Below, in pieces: positions 33,513 to 42,249 of a stretch of DNA of 64,000 nucleotides; positions within the stretch are counted from its first letter, which is position 1, and each line of letters starts with the position of its first letter. The stretch lies in the NCBI RefSeq assembly GCF_006438925.1, contig NZ_RCZA01000013.1, forward strand, positions 297,219 to 361,218, written 5' to 3'. Under the pieces are notes generated by a model, which was not told the DNA's origin, did no database searches, and was given only the letters and a program-made list of their open reading frames with translations. A program made the position numbers and the translations under genes. This DNA comes from Pseudomonas mandelii. Lineage in GTDB: Bacteria; Pseudomonadota; Gammaproteobacteria; Pseudomonadales; Pseudomonadaceae.

Positions 33513-36500
33513 CTACCCCTCCTCTTCAATATCCAACAACAAATTCTCCAGTGCCTCCTGATACTCACCCGGCTCCTTCCACATCCCCCGCTGCTGCGCT
33601 TCCAGCATCCGCTCAGTCATGTCGCGCAACGCATGCGGATTATGCTCACGAACAAAATCCCGAGTCGCAGGATCCAGCAAATACGCATCCGCCAGTAACG
33701 CGTACTGGTGGTCGTCGATCAGCTGCGTTGTAGCGTCGAAGGCAAACAGGTTATCCACCGTCGCCGCCAGTTCAAACGCGCCTTTATAGCCGTGGCGCTT
33801 CACGCCGTCGATCCACTTCGGATTGGCCGCCCGGGAGCGGATCACCCGGTTCAGCTCTTCCTTCAACGTGCGGATTTTCGGCAGATCCGGCTGACTGTGA
33901 TCGCCATGGTAACTGGCCGCGGCTTCACCACTGAGGCTTTCCACCGCCGCGAGCATGCCGCCCTGGAACTGGTAATAGTCGTTGGAATCGAGCAAGTCGT
34001 GTTCACGGTTGTCCTGGTTTTGCAGCACAGCCTGAACCTGGCTCAGGCGCTGAGCGAACTGTTCTCGCGCTGCGGTACCTTCGTCAGAACCGCCGTAAGC
34101 GTAGCCGCCCCAGTTCAGATAAACCTCGGCCAGGTCGTCGCGGCTTTGCCACAGACGACCATCGATGGCGCCCTGCACGCCCGCGCCGTAAGCACCCGGT
34201 TTGGCGCCAAAGATGCGCCAACCGGCCTGACGCCTGGCCGCCTCTTCATCCAGCCCCGATTGCATTAACGCTTCGCGCTCGGCACGCACCTTGGCGGCCA
34301 GGGGGTTGAGGTCGTCCGGCTCGTCGAGGGCGGCGACCGCTTGCACGGCGGCGTCGAACAGGCGGATCAGATTGGCAAAGGCATCGCGGAAGAATCCGGA
34401 GACGCGCAACGTCACGTCCACGCGCGGACGGTCCAGCAGACTCAGCGGCAGAATTTCGAAGTCGTCGACCCGCTGACTGCCCGTGGCCCAGACCGGGCGC
34501 ACGCCCATCAGCGCCATGGCCTGAGCGATGTCGTCGCCGCCGGTGCGCATGGTCGCGGTGCCCCACACCGACAGGCCGAGCTGACGCAGGTGATCGCCGT
34601 GGTCTTGCAGGTGTCGTTCAAGAATCAGGGTGGCCGACTGGAAACCGATACGCCACGCGGTGGTGGTCGGCAGGTTACGCACGTCCACCGAGTAGAAGTT
34701 GCGCCCGGTCGGCAGCACGTCGAGTCGACCGCGACTTGGCGCACCGCTGGGACCGGCCGGCACGAAGCGGCCGCTGAGGGCGTCGAGCAGACCGCACATT
34801 TCCGCCGGGCCGCAGGCGTCCAGCCGTGGTGCGACGACTTCGCGCAGGCTGTCGATGATGGCGTCTACTTCAGACCATTCCGCCTTTTGTGGGAGCGAGC
34901 CTGCTCGCGAATGCGGTGGGTCAGGCAAATCAATGTCGCCTGACACTCCGCTTTCGCGAGCAGGCTCACTCCCACAGGGGCTGGGTTTGGCTTGAGGTTG
35001 GTTCAACGTCTGCGAGATCAGTTGAGCTGCGAACAGTTCCAGACGTTCGCGGGTATCACCTGCTGTGCGCCAGACCTCATCGGTGAGGGTTTGCAGTTCA
35101 ATCGGACGTGGCCCGGTCCAGGGTTCGGCAAGCGCACAATCCAGCGGATCGAAGCCCAATGTGAATGCCTTGGCCAAGGCCCGCAGCAGACTCGATTGCG
35201 CACCGCGCCCATCGCCACGCGGAATACGCAACAACGCCAGCAAGGTGTCGATGCGCAAGCGCCCGGTCGGCGACTCGCCAAACACATGCAAGCCGTCGCG
35301 GATCTGCGACTCTTTCAAGTCGCATAAATAGGTGTCCAGACGCGGCAACCAGATCGCCGCATCGGCATCACTGTCGAGTTTTTCGTCCAGTTGCAGTTCG
35401 CGATCGATGTGCGTCTCGCGCACCAGTTGCAGGATGTCGCGCTGCAATTCCCGGGCACGGCGCGGATCGAGCAATTGCGCTTCGTAATACTCGTCGGCGA
35501 GTAATTCGAGGTTGCGTAACGGGCCGTACGTTTCGGCACGGGTCAGCGGCGGCATCAGGTGATCGATGATCACCGCCTGCGTACGGCGCTTGGCCTGGGC
35601 GCCCTCGCCCGGATCGTTGACGATAAACGGATAGATGTTCGGCAGCGGACCGAGCAGCGCATCCGGCCAGCAATTCTCGGACAGCCCGACGCCTTTGCCC
35701 GGCAACCATTCGAGGTTGCCGTGCTTGCCGACGTGGATCACTCCGTGGGCGCCGTAGGTGTTGCGCAACCAGAAATAGAACGCCAAGTAACCGTGAGGCG
35801 GCACCAGGTCCGGGTCGTGATACACCGCGCTCGGATCAACTTGATAACCGCGCGCCGGTTGAATGCCGACGAAGGTCAGGCCAAAGCGCAGCCCGGCAAT
35901 CATCATTCGCCCGCCACGGCACATCGGATCGCTTTGCGGTGTGCCCCAACGCTCCAGCACGGCCTGGCGGTTGGCCTCGGGCAAGGCGTTGAGCATCAGG
36001 TTGTAGTCGTCCAGCGCGAGGCTTTGCATACACGGGCGCTGATCGAGGGTGTCGAGGTCGTTACTGACGCCACCGAGTAATTGCTGGATCAACGCGGTGC
36101 CGCTATCAGGCAACTCGGCCGGTAGCGGATAACCTTCTTTATGCAGCGCACGCAGGATGTTCAGCGCCGCCGCCGGGGTGTCGAGGCCCACCCCATTGCC
36201 AATACGCCCGTCACGGGTCGGGTAGTTGGCGAGGATCAGGGCGATGCGTTTTTCAGCGTTGGGCACTCGCGCCAGATCAATCCAGCGTCGCGCCAGTTCA
36301 GCGACAAAATCCATGCGCTCCGGTTGTGGCCGATAGCAGACCACATCGGATTGACTGCGCTCGCTGCGCCAGGCCAGGTCTTTGAAGCTGATCGGTCGGC
36401 TGATGATCCGCCCATCCAGTTCCGGCAGCGCGATGTGCATCGCCAGATCACGCGGACCGAGGCCTTGTTCGCTGGCGCGCCAACCAGGCTCGTTGTCCTG

Positions 36501-37379
36501 GGCGCAGATCGCCTGGATCACCGGGATGTTGCGGCGAAACGGTCGCAAATGCGGCGCTTCGGGGCTGGATTGGGCGAAACCGGTGGTGTTGAGAATTACG
36601 CCGGCCTCGACTTCATCCAGCCAGTCCTCGACCACCGTCAGGCAGCCGGGCTCTTTCAGACTGGCCACGGCAATCGGCAACGGGTTCAACCCTGCCGCCT
36701 GCAACCGCTGGCAGAAAACATCGATGAAGCCAGTGTTGGCCGCCTGCAAATGCGAGCGGTAGAACAGCACTGCCGCGACCGGTTGACCGGCCTGCCAGTC
36801 GGCTTGCCAATCCTTCAGTTCAGCGGGGCTTTTGTGCGGGTGGTAAATCGCCGTGCGCGGCAGGGTTTGCGGCTCGGCCCAGGCGTAGTCGCGATCCAGC
36901 CAACGATTGGCAAGGCAGCGGAAAAAATCCAGGGCATTGCTCATGCCGCCCTGACGCAGAAACTGCCAGAGCCGGTCACGGTCACAGGCAGCCACCGTGC
37001 TCAGCTCGCTGAGTTCCGGGTCCGGGCGGTCATCGCCGGGCACCAGAATCAGCCGCACGCCGCGCTGTGACAATTCCACCAGTCGCTCGACGCCGTAACG
37101 CCAATAGGCGATGCCACCGTGGAGCGAAATCAGAATCACCTTGGCGTGGCGCAGCACTTCGTCGACATACAGGTCGACCGACGCGTGGTTCTGCACCTGC
37201 ATCGGATTGGCCAGACGCACGCTGGGGTAATCGTCGGGCAACTGCTGCGCCGCCTCGGCGAGCAGCGCCAGGCTGGAGTCGCCGCTGCACAGGATCACCA
37301 GCTCGGCGGGGGTTTGTCCAAGGTCGGCAATGTTGTCATCCGACACGAAACCGCCGGGCTGGGTCCTGAGCAGGTGCAT
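33513..37379 (-). CDS. cobN: Cobaltochelatase large subunit CobN, with a REPIN inside the reading frame
   Basis: A protein of 1288 residues, CobN/BchH-ChlH family. The ATG is four bases beyond the cobW stop. The full domain text is present: VILISLHGGIAYWRYGVERL near the N-terminus, HVGKHGNLEWLPGKGVGLSENCWPDALLG in the middle, and RNFYSVDVRNLPTTTAWRIGF and YAYGGSDEGTAAREQFAQRL near the C-terminus. It inserts Co2+ into hydrogenobyrinic acid a,c-diamide in aerobic cobalamin synthesis. Residues about 801-831 are translation of a REPIN (34889-34976) that keeps the frame open, so about 30 residues are extra relative to a repeat-free protein. Regulated by the cobalamin riboswitch upstream of cobW. 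Confidence 0.95.
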   Translation of the reverse strand: MHLLRTQPGGFVSDDNIADLGQTPAELVILCSGDSSLALLAEAAQQLPDDYPSVRLANPMQVQNHASVDLYVDEVLRHAKVILISLHGGIAYWRYGVERLVELSQRGVRLILVPGDDRPDPELSELSTVAACDRDRLWQFLRQGGMSNALDFFRCLANRWLDRDYAWAEPQTLPRTAIYHPHKSPAELKDWQADWQAGQPVAAVLFYRSHLQAANTGFIDVFCQRLQAAGLNPLPIAVASLKEPGCLTVVEDWLDEVEAGVILNTTGFAQSSPEAPHLRPFRRNIPVIQAICAQDNEPGWRASEQGLGPRDLAMHIALPELDGRIISRPISFKDLAWRSERSQSDVVCYRPQPERMDFVAELARRWIDLARVPNAEKRIALILANYPTRDGRIGNGVGLDTPAAALNILRALHKEGYPLPAELPDSGTALIQQLLGGVSNDLDTLDQRPCMQSLALDDYNLMLNALPEANRQAVLERWGTPQSDPMCRGGRMMIAGLRFGLTFVGIQPARGYQVDPSAVYHDPDLVPPHGYLAFYFWLRNTYGAHGVIHVGKHGNLEWLPGKGVGLSENCWPDALLGPLPNIYPFIVNDPGEGAQAKRRTQAVIIDHLMPPLTRAETYGPLRNLELLADEYYEAQLLDPRRARELQRDILQLVRETHIDRELQLDEKLDSDADAAIWLPRLDTYLCDLKESQIRDGLHVFGESPTGRLRIDTLLALLRIPRGDGRGAQSSLLRALAKAFTLGFDPLDCALAEPWTGPRPIELQTLTDEVWRTAGDTRERLELFAAQLISQTLNQPQAKPSPCGSEPARESGVSGDIDLPDPPHSRAGSLPQKAEWSEVDAIIDSLREVVAPRLDACGPAEMCGLLDALSGRFVPAGPSGAPSRGRLDVLPTGRNFYSVDVRNLPTTTAWRIGFQSATLILERHLQDHGDHLRQLGLSVWGTATMRTGGDDIAQAMALMGVRPVWATGSQRVDDFEILPLSLLDRPRVDVTLRVSGFFRDAFANLIRLFDAAVQAVAALDEPDDLNPLAAKVRAEREALMQSGLDEEAARRQAGWRIFGAKPGAYGAGVQGAIDGRLWQSRDDLAEVYLNWGGYAYGGSDEGTAAREQFAQRLSQVQAVLQNQDNREHDLLDSNDYYQFQGGMLAAVESLSGEAAASYHGDHSQPDLPKIRTLKEELNRVIRSRAANPKWIDGVKRHGYKGAFELAATVDNLFAFDATTQLIDDHQYALLADAYLLDPATRDFVREHNPHALRDMTERMLEAQQRGMWKEPGEYQEALENLLLDIEEEG
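34889..34976. repeat. REPIN, GTGGGAGCGAGC family, inside cobN coding sequence
   Basis: Forward text TGTGGGAGCGAGCCTGCTCG...GAATGCGG, then CGCTTTCGCGAGCAGGCTCA...CCCACA. Read on the minus strand it encodes a stretch starting SPCGSEPARESG and ending HSRAGSLPQK within cobN, without stop codon or frameshift. The insert lies between the gene parts coding QTLNQPQAKP and AEWSEVDAIID. Confidence 0.93.
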
Positions 37380-37382
37380 GGC

Positions 37383-38456
37383 TTAAACGCTGAGCGCAGC
37401 GCGCAATTGCGCTTCAAGCAGAGTGGCGTCCAGCTCCTGACCGATCAATACCAGGCGCGTGGTACGCGCTTCGTCGGCGCCCCACTGACGGTCGAAGTGC
37501 TTGTCGAAACGTGTGCCCACGCCCTGAATCAGCAAGCGCATCGGCTTGTTCGGAATCGCCGCGAAGCCTTTGACGCGCAGGATGCCGTGCTGGACCACCA
37601 GTTGAGTCAACGCGTCCAGCAACAGGCTTTCGTCGGCTTGCGGCAGTTCGAGGGAGATGGAGTCGAATGCGTCGTGGTCATGCTCATCGTGATGGCCGTC
37701 TTCGCCTTCATGGTGGTGATCGTGATGGCTGTGGCGGCTGTCGATGTGTTCTTCGGAACCGGCGCCGAGGCCGATCAGCACGTCCAATGGCAGACGGCCG
37801 CTGCTGGCTTCGATGACTTTCACCGCGGGCGGCAGTTCTTCAGCGACTTCCAGGCGTACACGGGCCAGGTCTTCAGGGCTGATCAGGTCGGCCTTGTTGA
37901 GGATCACCAGGTCGGCGCTGGCCAGTTGGTCGGCGAACAGTTCGTGCAGCGGCGATTCGTGGTCCAGGTTCGGGTCGAGTTTGCGCTGGGCATCGACCTG
38001 GTCCGGGAAAGCCGCGAAGGTGCCAGCGGCGACCGCTGGGCTGTCGACCACGGTGATGACCGCGTCAACGGTGCAGGCGCTGCGGATTTCGGGCCACTGG
38101 AAGGCTTGCACCAGCGGTTTTGGGAGCGCCAGGCCCGAGGTTTCGATGAGGATGTGGTCGAGGTCGCCGCGACGGGCAACCAATTCGCGCATCACCGGGA
38201 AGAATTCTTCCTGAACGGTGCAGCACAGGCAGCCGTTGGCCAATTCGTAGACGCGGCCATTAGCTTCTTCTTCAGTGCAGCCGATGGAGCACTGCTTGAG
38301 GATTTCGCCGTCGATGCCCAGCTCGCCGAACTCGTTGACGATCACCGCGATGCGGCGGCCCTGAGCATTGTCGAGCATGTGCCGCAGCAAGGTGGTTTTG
38401 CCCGAGCCGAGGAAGCCGGTAACGATGGTGACGGGGAGTTTGGCCAGTGTTTTCAT
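37383..38456 (-). CDS. cobW: CobW-family GTPase, cobalamin biosynthesis metallochaperone
   Basis: A G3E-family GTPase of 357 residues. It has Walker A TGFLGSGKTT, the metal-binding GCLCC motif in ELANGCLCCTV, the G4-type motif LNKADL, a His/Asp-rich loop (HSHHDHHHEGEDGHHDEHDHD region, about 235-255) and a CobW C-terminal domain. It is thought to deliver Co2+ to the CobN chelatase. The start is ATG 38456 with AAAGGG upstream; a reading from 38531 is rejected because it adds unrelated sequence. First gene after the minus-strand cobalamin riboswitch. Confidence 0.94.
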   Translation of the reverse strand: MKTLAKLPVTIVTGFLGSGKTTLLRHMLDNAQGRRIAVIVNEFGELGIDGEILKQCSIGCTEEEANGRVYELANGCLCCTVQEEFFPVMRELVARRGDLDHILIETSGLALPKPLVQAFQWPEIRSACTVDAVITVVDSPAVAAGTFAAFPDQVDAQRKLDPNLDHESPLHELFADQLASADLVILNKADLISPEDLARVRLEVAEELPPAVKVIEASSGRLPLDVLIGLGAGSEEHIDSRHSHHDHHHEGEDGHHDEHDHDAFDSISLELPQADESLLLDALTQLVVQHGILRVKGFAAIPNKPMRLLIQGVGTRFDKHFDRQWGADEARTTRLVLIGQELDATLLEAQLRAALSV

Positions 38457-38567
38457 CGGATGCCCTTTGGCAAGGTGGCGGGCATACGGGACGACAATCG
38501 CAGCGACGGGCGCGCGCAAGAGTTCCGCCACCGGATCACCCCGCCCGGTTGAAAGTGAGAATCTGTG

Positions 38568-38753
38568 TCGAGGCAGGTCTCCTGGCTGACGGTTTGCCAG
38601 GCTTGTGGGCCTGGCATTCGCTGCGCCTTCCCGCGAACCCGTTGCACAGGGTTTGCAGTGGCGTGGCAGCGAACATCACCGTTCACAGTTGCGGGGGCAG
38701 CCGCGGCATCGACCGCGTTCCCTTCTTAGCTTCGGCAGACGCCGAAGAACCTC
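38568..38753 (-). ncRNA. Cobalamin riboswitch upstream of cobW-cobN
   Basis: Read on the minus strand it shows GAAGGGAACGCGGT, then GCGGCTGCCCCCGCAACTGT in the core, and the B12 box AGCCAGGAGACCTGCC (forward 38572-38587). These are the conserved parts of the AdoCbl-type aptamer. It lies about 110 bp before the cobW start, so high cobalamin is expected to switch off cobW, cobN and the ChlI/ChlD-like genes. Ends are approximate. Confidence 0.95.
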
Positions 38754-38796
38754 GAAAGCGCAAGGCTACGCATCGTCTTGGGGCGGGTCAATGTCT

Positions 38797-38878
38797 GTAG
38801 GAGCTGCCGAAGGCTGCGATCTTTTGATTTTGCTTTTAAAAACAAGATCAAAAGATCGCAGCCTTCGGCAGCTCCTAC
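38797..38878. repeat. REPIN, GTAGGAGCTGCC family, between two riboswitches
   Basis: Inverted pair GTAGGAGCTGCCGAAGGCTG...TTTTGAT, loop TTTGCTTTTAAAAACA, then its reverse complement ending CTCCTAC. It lies between the divergent cobalamin riboswitches, about 45 and 80 bp from each. Confidence 0.93.
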
Positions 38879-38959
38879 CAAGAGCCAATCATCATTCGTA
38901 TCCAAACGAGAACCCATGCCAATTGACTCTCCGCCCCCGCCCATGCTCTCCTACACGCC

Positions 38960-39170
38960 TTGTTACGGGTGCCCTTCAAAGGGTGAAACGGGAAACCGGT
39001 GAATCATGTGCTTTACTCTAAAGTCATGTCAGTCCGGTGCTGCCCCCGCAACGGTAAGCGAGCGAAGCGTCAGATCCACTGTGCCAGCAGTTCGGCATGG
39101 GAAGGTGATGCTTGCAGGTCAAGGCGAAAGCCTGCGCCCCTCGTGAGCCCGGAGACCGGCCCGCAACACA
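38960..39170 (+). ncRNA. Cobalamin riboswitch upstream of cbtB-cbtA-cobE
   Basis: Text in order: GGGTGCCCTTCAAAGGGTGA, AACGGGAAACCGGTGAA, GTGCTGCCCCCGCAACGGTA (core), CACTGTGCC...GGCATGGGAAGGTG (P6 region), and B12 box GAGCCCGGAGACCGGCC at 39145-39161. It lies about 130 bp before cbtB. GC-rich complementary stretches (CCCGCGGTGGGCGGG) follow and may form the switching hairpin. Ends are approximate. Confidence 0.95.
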
Positions 39171-39298
39171 AAGTGACCATTACGATCACTGAATAACAAA
39201 CCCGCGGTGGGCGGGCGCTGTTTGAACCTCTGCGTGCCCGACTCGCCGGGGTTTTCCATGCGCTCTATTCACCCGCTGACAGACCAGAGGGAAGCGCC

Positions 39299-39499
39299 AT
39301 GTCGATCATCAGCAGCACCGCCAGCAACACCGATAAGAGCACCGCCAGCACCACAACCTTGACTCAACGCCTGACCGCCGCCGCGTGTGCGTCGATCCTG
39401 GGCGCATGCCTTGTGTATTTCGCCGGTTTCTCGCACATCGAAGCGGTGCACAATGCCGCGCACGATACCCGCCACAGCTCAGCATTCCCGTGCCATTGA
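39299..39499 (+). CDS. cbtB: CbtB, small subunit of the predicted cobalt transporter
   Basis: A protein of 66 residues: a Ser/Thr-rich N-terminus, one membrane helix (about residues 23-43, LTAAACASILGACLVYFAGF), and a His-containing C-terminal end (EAVHNAAHDTRHSSAFPCH) that fits metal binding, the mark of CbtB. It works with CbtA in cobalt uptake. AGAGGGAAGC lies before the ATG. First gene after the plus-strand cobalamin riboswitch. Confidence 0.93.
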   Translation: MSIISSTASNTDKSTASTTTLTQRLTAAACASILGACLVYFAGFSHIEAVHNAAHDTRHSSAFPCH

Positions 39500-39510
39500 G
39501 ACCTGCTGAC

Positions 39511-40218
39511 ATGATCAAGCGTATCGCGCAAACCGCAGGGTTCACCGGGCTGCTGGCCGCCCTGCTGCTGACCCTCCTGCAAAGCTTCTGGGTGGCTCCG
39601 CTGATTCTGCAGGCCGAGACTTACGAAAAATCCGAGCCTGCCGCTGTTGAAGTTCACGAACACGCCGCAGGTGCTGTCGCCGCTCACACCCACGATGCTG
39701 AAGCCTGGGAACCGGAAGACGGCTGGCAGCGCGTGCTGTCCACCACCGGCGGCAACCTGGTGGTAGCGGTCGGTTTCGCCCTGATGCTGGCCGGTCTTTA
39801 CACCTTGCGCGCACCGACCAAAACCTCCCAAGGCCTGCTTTGGGGCCTGGCCGGTTACGCCACGTTCGTGCTGGCACCGACCCTCGGTCTGCCGCCTGAG
39901 TTGCCGGGCACTGCCGCCGCTGATTTGGCGCAACGGCAAATGTGGTGGATCGGCACTGCCGCCTCCACCGCTGTCGGTATCGCGCTGATCGTATTCAGCC
40001 GTCACTGGCTGATGAAGATCCTCGGCGTGGCGATCCTGGCCGTTCCTCATGTGATCGGCGCGCCGCAACCGGAAGTGCATTCGATGCTCGCTCCAGAAGC
40101 CCTGGAAGCTCAGTTCAAAATCGCTTCGCAGCTGACCAACGTGGCATTCTGGCTGGCCCTGGGCCTGATCAGTGCCTGGTTGTTCCGTCGCAAAAGCGAT
40201 GGTCAATACCACGCATGA
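39511..40218 (+). CDS. cbtA: CbtA, membrane subunit of the predicted cobalt transporter
   Basis: A protein of 235 residues with five or six hydrophobic segments. It opens MIKRIAQTAGFTGLLAALLLTLLQSFW (typical of CbtA). A His-bearing periplasmic loop (HEHAAGAVAAHTHDAEAWEPEDG) may sense or pass the metal, and RTPTLGLPPELPG-like text (FVLAPTLGLPPELPG) is present. The start is ATG 39511, 11 bp after the cbtB stop. The end overlaps cobE by four bases (ATGA). Role: cobalt uptake controlled by cobalamin; experimental proof is sparse for the family. Confidence 0.93.
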   Translation: MIKRIAQTAGFTGLLAALLLTLLQSFWVAPLILQAETYEKSEPAAVEVHEHAAGAVAAHTHDAEAWEPEDGWQRVLSTTGGNLVVAVGFALMLAGLYTLRAPTKTSQGLLWGLAGYATFVLAPTLGLPPELPGTAAADLAQRQMWWIGTAASTAVGIALIVFSRHWLMKILGVAILAVPHVIGAPQPEVHSMLAPEALEAQFKIASQLTNVAFWLALGLISAWLFRRKSDGQYHA

Positions 40219-40628
40219 GTGAGATCAGCACAGCGCCGACTTTAGTGGTCGGCCTAGGCTGCCAACGCGGCTGCCCTGTCAGCACGCTGCGGGCGCTGCT
40301 CGATCAGGCGTTACAGGCGCATAAAATCGAACTTCGGGCGATCAAGGCACTGGCCAGCATCGACCTGAAGCGCGAAGAACCTGGCTTGATCGAGCTGGCC
40401 GAACAACTGGCGCTGCCACTGATGTACTTCAGCAGTGAACAACTGGCCGGCTATCAACCGCAACTCAGCCACCGCTCGGACATCGCATTCGAACGCACCG
40501 GTTGCTACGGCGTCGCGGAGAGTGCCGCCCTGGCCCTCGCAGAGCAACTGACCAAGGCACCGGCAAAATTGCTGATTTCACGGCAAAAATATGCCCAGGC
40601 CACCCTGGCATTGGCCGGCGCCGCCTGA
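40215..40628 (+). CDS. cobE: CobE/CbiG C-terminal-type cobalamin biosynthesis protein
   Basis: A protein of 137 residues of the CobE/GbiG_C family: LVVGLGCQRGCPVSTLRALLDQAL at the N-terminus, IKALASIDLKREEPGLIELAEQL, and FERTGCYGVAESAALALA. In aerobic cobalamin makers CobE binds corrin intermediates, possibly for handing them between enzymes. The start overlaps the cbtA stop by four bases, so it is translationally coupled and under the riboswitch. Confidence 0.93.
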   Translation: MSEISTAPTLVVGLGCQRGCPVSTLRALLDQALQAHKIELRAIKALASIDLKREEPGLIELAEQLALPLMYFSSEQLAGYQPQLSHRSDIAFERTGCYGVAESAALALAEQLTKAPAKLLISRQKYAQATLALAGAA

Positions 40629-40711
40629 AATCCTCAATAATCCCCTCCTTTGATCATGAGCAATCTTCATCTGAAGCCTTGCCCAACCCCTTTTTCTCAC
40701 AGGAACCGACG

Positions 40712-41458
40712 ATGACCGTCTACTTCATTGGCGCAGGTCCCGGCGACCCGGAACTGATCACCGTCAAAGGCCAACGGCTGATTCGCAGCTGCCCGGTGAT
40801 CATCTATGCCGGCTCCCTGGTGCCCGCCGCTGTGCTGGAAGGCCATCGCGCCGAACAGGTGGTCAACAGCGCCGAACTGCACCTGGAACAGATCATCGAG
40901 CTGATCAAATCCGCCCATGCCAATGGTCAGGACGTGGCCAGGGTGCACTCCGGCGATCCGAGTCTTTATGGCGCGATTGGCGAGCAGATCCGCTACCTGC
41001 GCGAACTCGACATCCCGTTTGAAATCATTCCCGGCGTCACGGCCACGGCGGCCTGCGCGGCACTGTTGGGCGCGGAACTGACGTTACCCGACGTGTCGCA
41101 AAGCGTGATCCTGACCCGCTATGCCGACAAAACCGCGATGCCCGCCGGTGAAGAGCTTGGCAGCCTGGCGCAGCACGGGGCGACCATGGCGATTCATCTG
41201 GGGGTCAATCATCTGGAGAAGATCCTGGCCGAATTACTGCCGCATTACGGCGCGGATTGCCCGATCGCGGTGATTCACCGGGCGACCTGGCCGGATCAGG
41301 ATTGGGTGGTGGGGACGCTTGAAGACATTGCCGCGAAGGTTGAAGCCAAGGGGTTTCGGCGCACGGCGTTGATTTTGGTGGGCCGGGTTTTGGGCAGTGA
41401 TCACTTCAGTGAGTCGTCGCTGTATCGCGCGGGGCATGCGCATTTGTATCGCCCATAA
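40712..41458 (+). CDS. cobM: Precorrin-4 C(11)-methyltransferase CobM
   Basis: A tetrapyrrole methylase of 248 residues. TVYFIGAGPGDPELITVKGQ (SAM-binding P-loop-like) opens the protein, followed by IIYAGSLVPAAVL, VARVHSGDPSLYGAIGEQ and IPGVTATAACAALLG, all characteristic of CobM/CbiF. It methylates C-11 of precorrin-4. The start is ATG 40712 with CAGGAA upstream. An 83-bp gap follows cobE, so it is probably in the same transcript. Confidence 0.95.
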   Translation: MTVYFIGAGPGDPELITVKGQRLIRSCPVIIYAGSLVPAAVLEGHRAEQVVNSAELHLEQIIELIKSAHANGQDVARVHSGDPSLYGAIGEQIRYLRELDIPFEIIPGVTATAACAALLGAELTLPDVSQSVILTRYADKTAMPAGEELGSLAQHGATMAIHLGVNHLEKILAELLPHYGADCPIAVIHRATWPDQDWVVGTLEDIAAKVEAKGFRRTALILVGRVLGSDHFSESSLYRAGHAHLYRP

Positions 41459-41540
41459 GATCAAAAGATCGCAGCCTTCGGCAGCTCCTACATAGGGATG
41501 CGTACATCTGTAGGAGCTGCCGAAGGCTGCGATCTTTTAA
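41459..41540. repeat. REPIN, GTAGGAGCTGCC family
   Basis: Begins directly at the cobM stop: GATCAAAAGATCGCAGCCTT...CTAC, loop ATAGGGATGCGTACATCT, then GTAGGAGCTGCCGAAGGCTG...CTTTT. Confidence 0.93.
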
Positions 41541-41551
41541 GGCTTCACCCA

Positions 41552-41586
41552 TAAAAAAACGGCGCTCACGGGGCGCCGTTTTTTTA
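41552..41586. terminator. Bidirectional rho-independent terminator
   Basis: An A-run, then the stem ACGGCGC-TCACGG-GGCGCCGT and a T-run, serving both the plus-strand cob genes and the minus-strand nfuA. The stem is GC rich and T-runs exist on both strands. Confidence 0.9.
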
Positions 41587-41607
41587 TGTCTGCAGCGAAC
41601 ACCTTAC

Positions 41608-42192
41608 TTAGTAGTAGGCGTTTTCTTTCTGCGTGTGGTCGGTGACGTCACGAACACCCTTGAGCTCGGGAATGCGCTCGAGCAAGGTGCGCTCGATGCC
41701 TTCGCGAAGGGTGACGTCTGCCTGGCCGCAGCCCTGGCAACCGCCGCCGAACTTCAGCACGGCGATGCCGTCTTCGACCACATCGATCAGGCTGACCTGA
41801 CCGCCGTGGCTGGCCAACCCCGGGTTGATCTCGGTTTGCAGGTAATAGTTGATACGCTCATTGACCGGACTGTCGGCGCTGACCATCGGTACTTTGGCGT
41901 TTGGCGCCTTGATGGTGAGCTGGCCGCCCATACGGTCTGTGGCGTAGTCGACTACCGCATCGTCCAGGAAAGCTTCGCTGAACGAGTCGATGTAAGCGGT
42001 GAAGCTTTTGAGCCCCAGCGCTGTGTCTTCAGGTTTTTCTTCGCCCGGCTTGCAATAAGCAATGCAGGTTTCGGCGTACTGGGTGCCAGGCTGGGTGATA
42101 AAGACGCGGATGCCGATGCCTGGGGTGTTCTGCTTGGAGAGCAGATCAGCCAGATAATCGTGGGCGGCGTCGGTAATGGTAATAGCGGTCAT
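41608..42192 (-). CDS. nfuA: Fe/S biogenesis protein NfuA
   Basis: A protein of 194 residues. The N-terminal A-type-like domain (1-95) lacks its cysteine triad as usual in NfuA, and the C-terminal NifU domain holds the cluster ligands in FGGGCQGCGQADVTL. It carries 4Fe-4S clusters to target proteins under stress. Own minus-strand unit with a terminator behind it. Confidence 0.96.
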   Translation of the reverse strand: MTAITITDAAHDYLADLLSKQNTPGIGIRVFITQPGTQYAETCIAYCKPGEEKPEDTALGLKSFTAYIDSFSEAFLDDAVVDYATDRMGGQLTIKAPNAKVPMVSADSPVNERINYYLQTEINPGLASHGGQVSLIDVVEDGIAVLKFGGGCQGCGQADVTLREGIERTLLERIPELKGVRDVTDHTQKENAYY

Positions 42193-42249
42193 GGAAACTC
42201 CTCGCAGGCTTGGGCGCAGTTTACGCCAATCATCGCGCCGTACAAAGTC

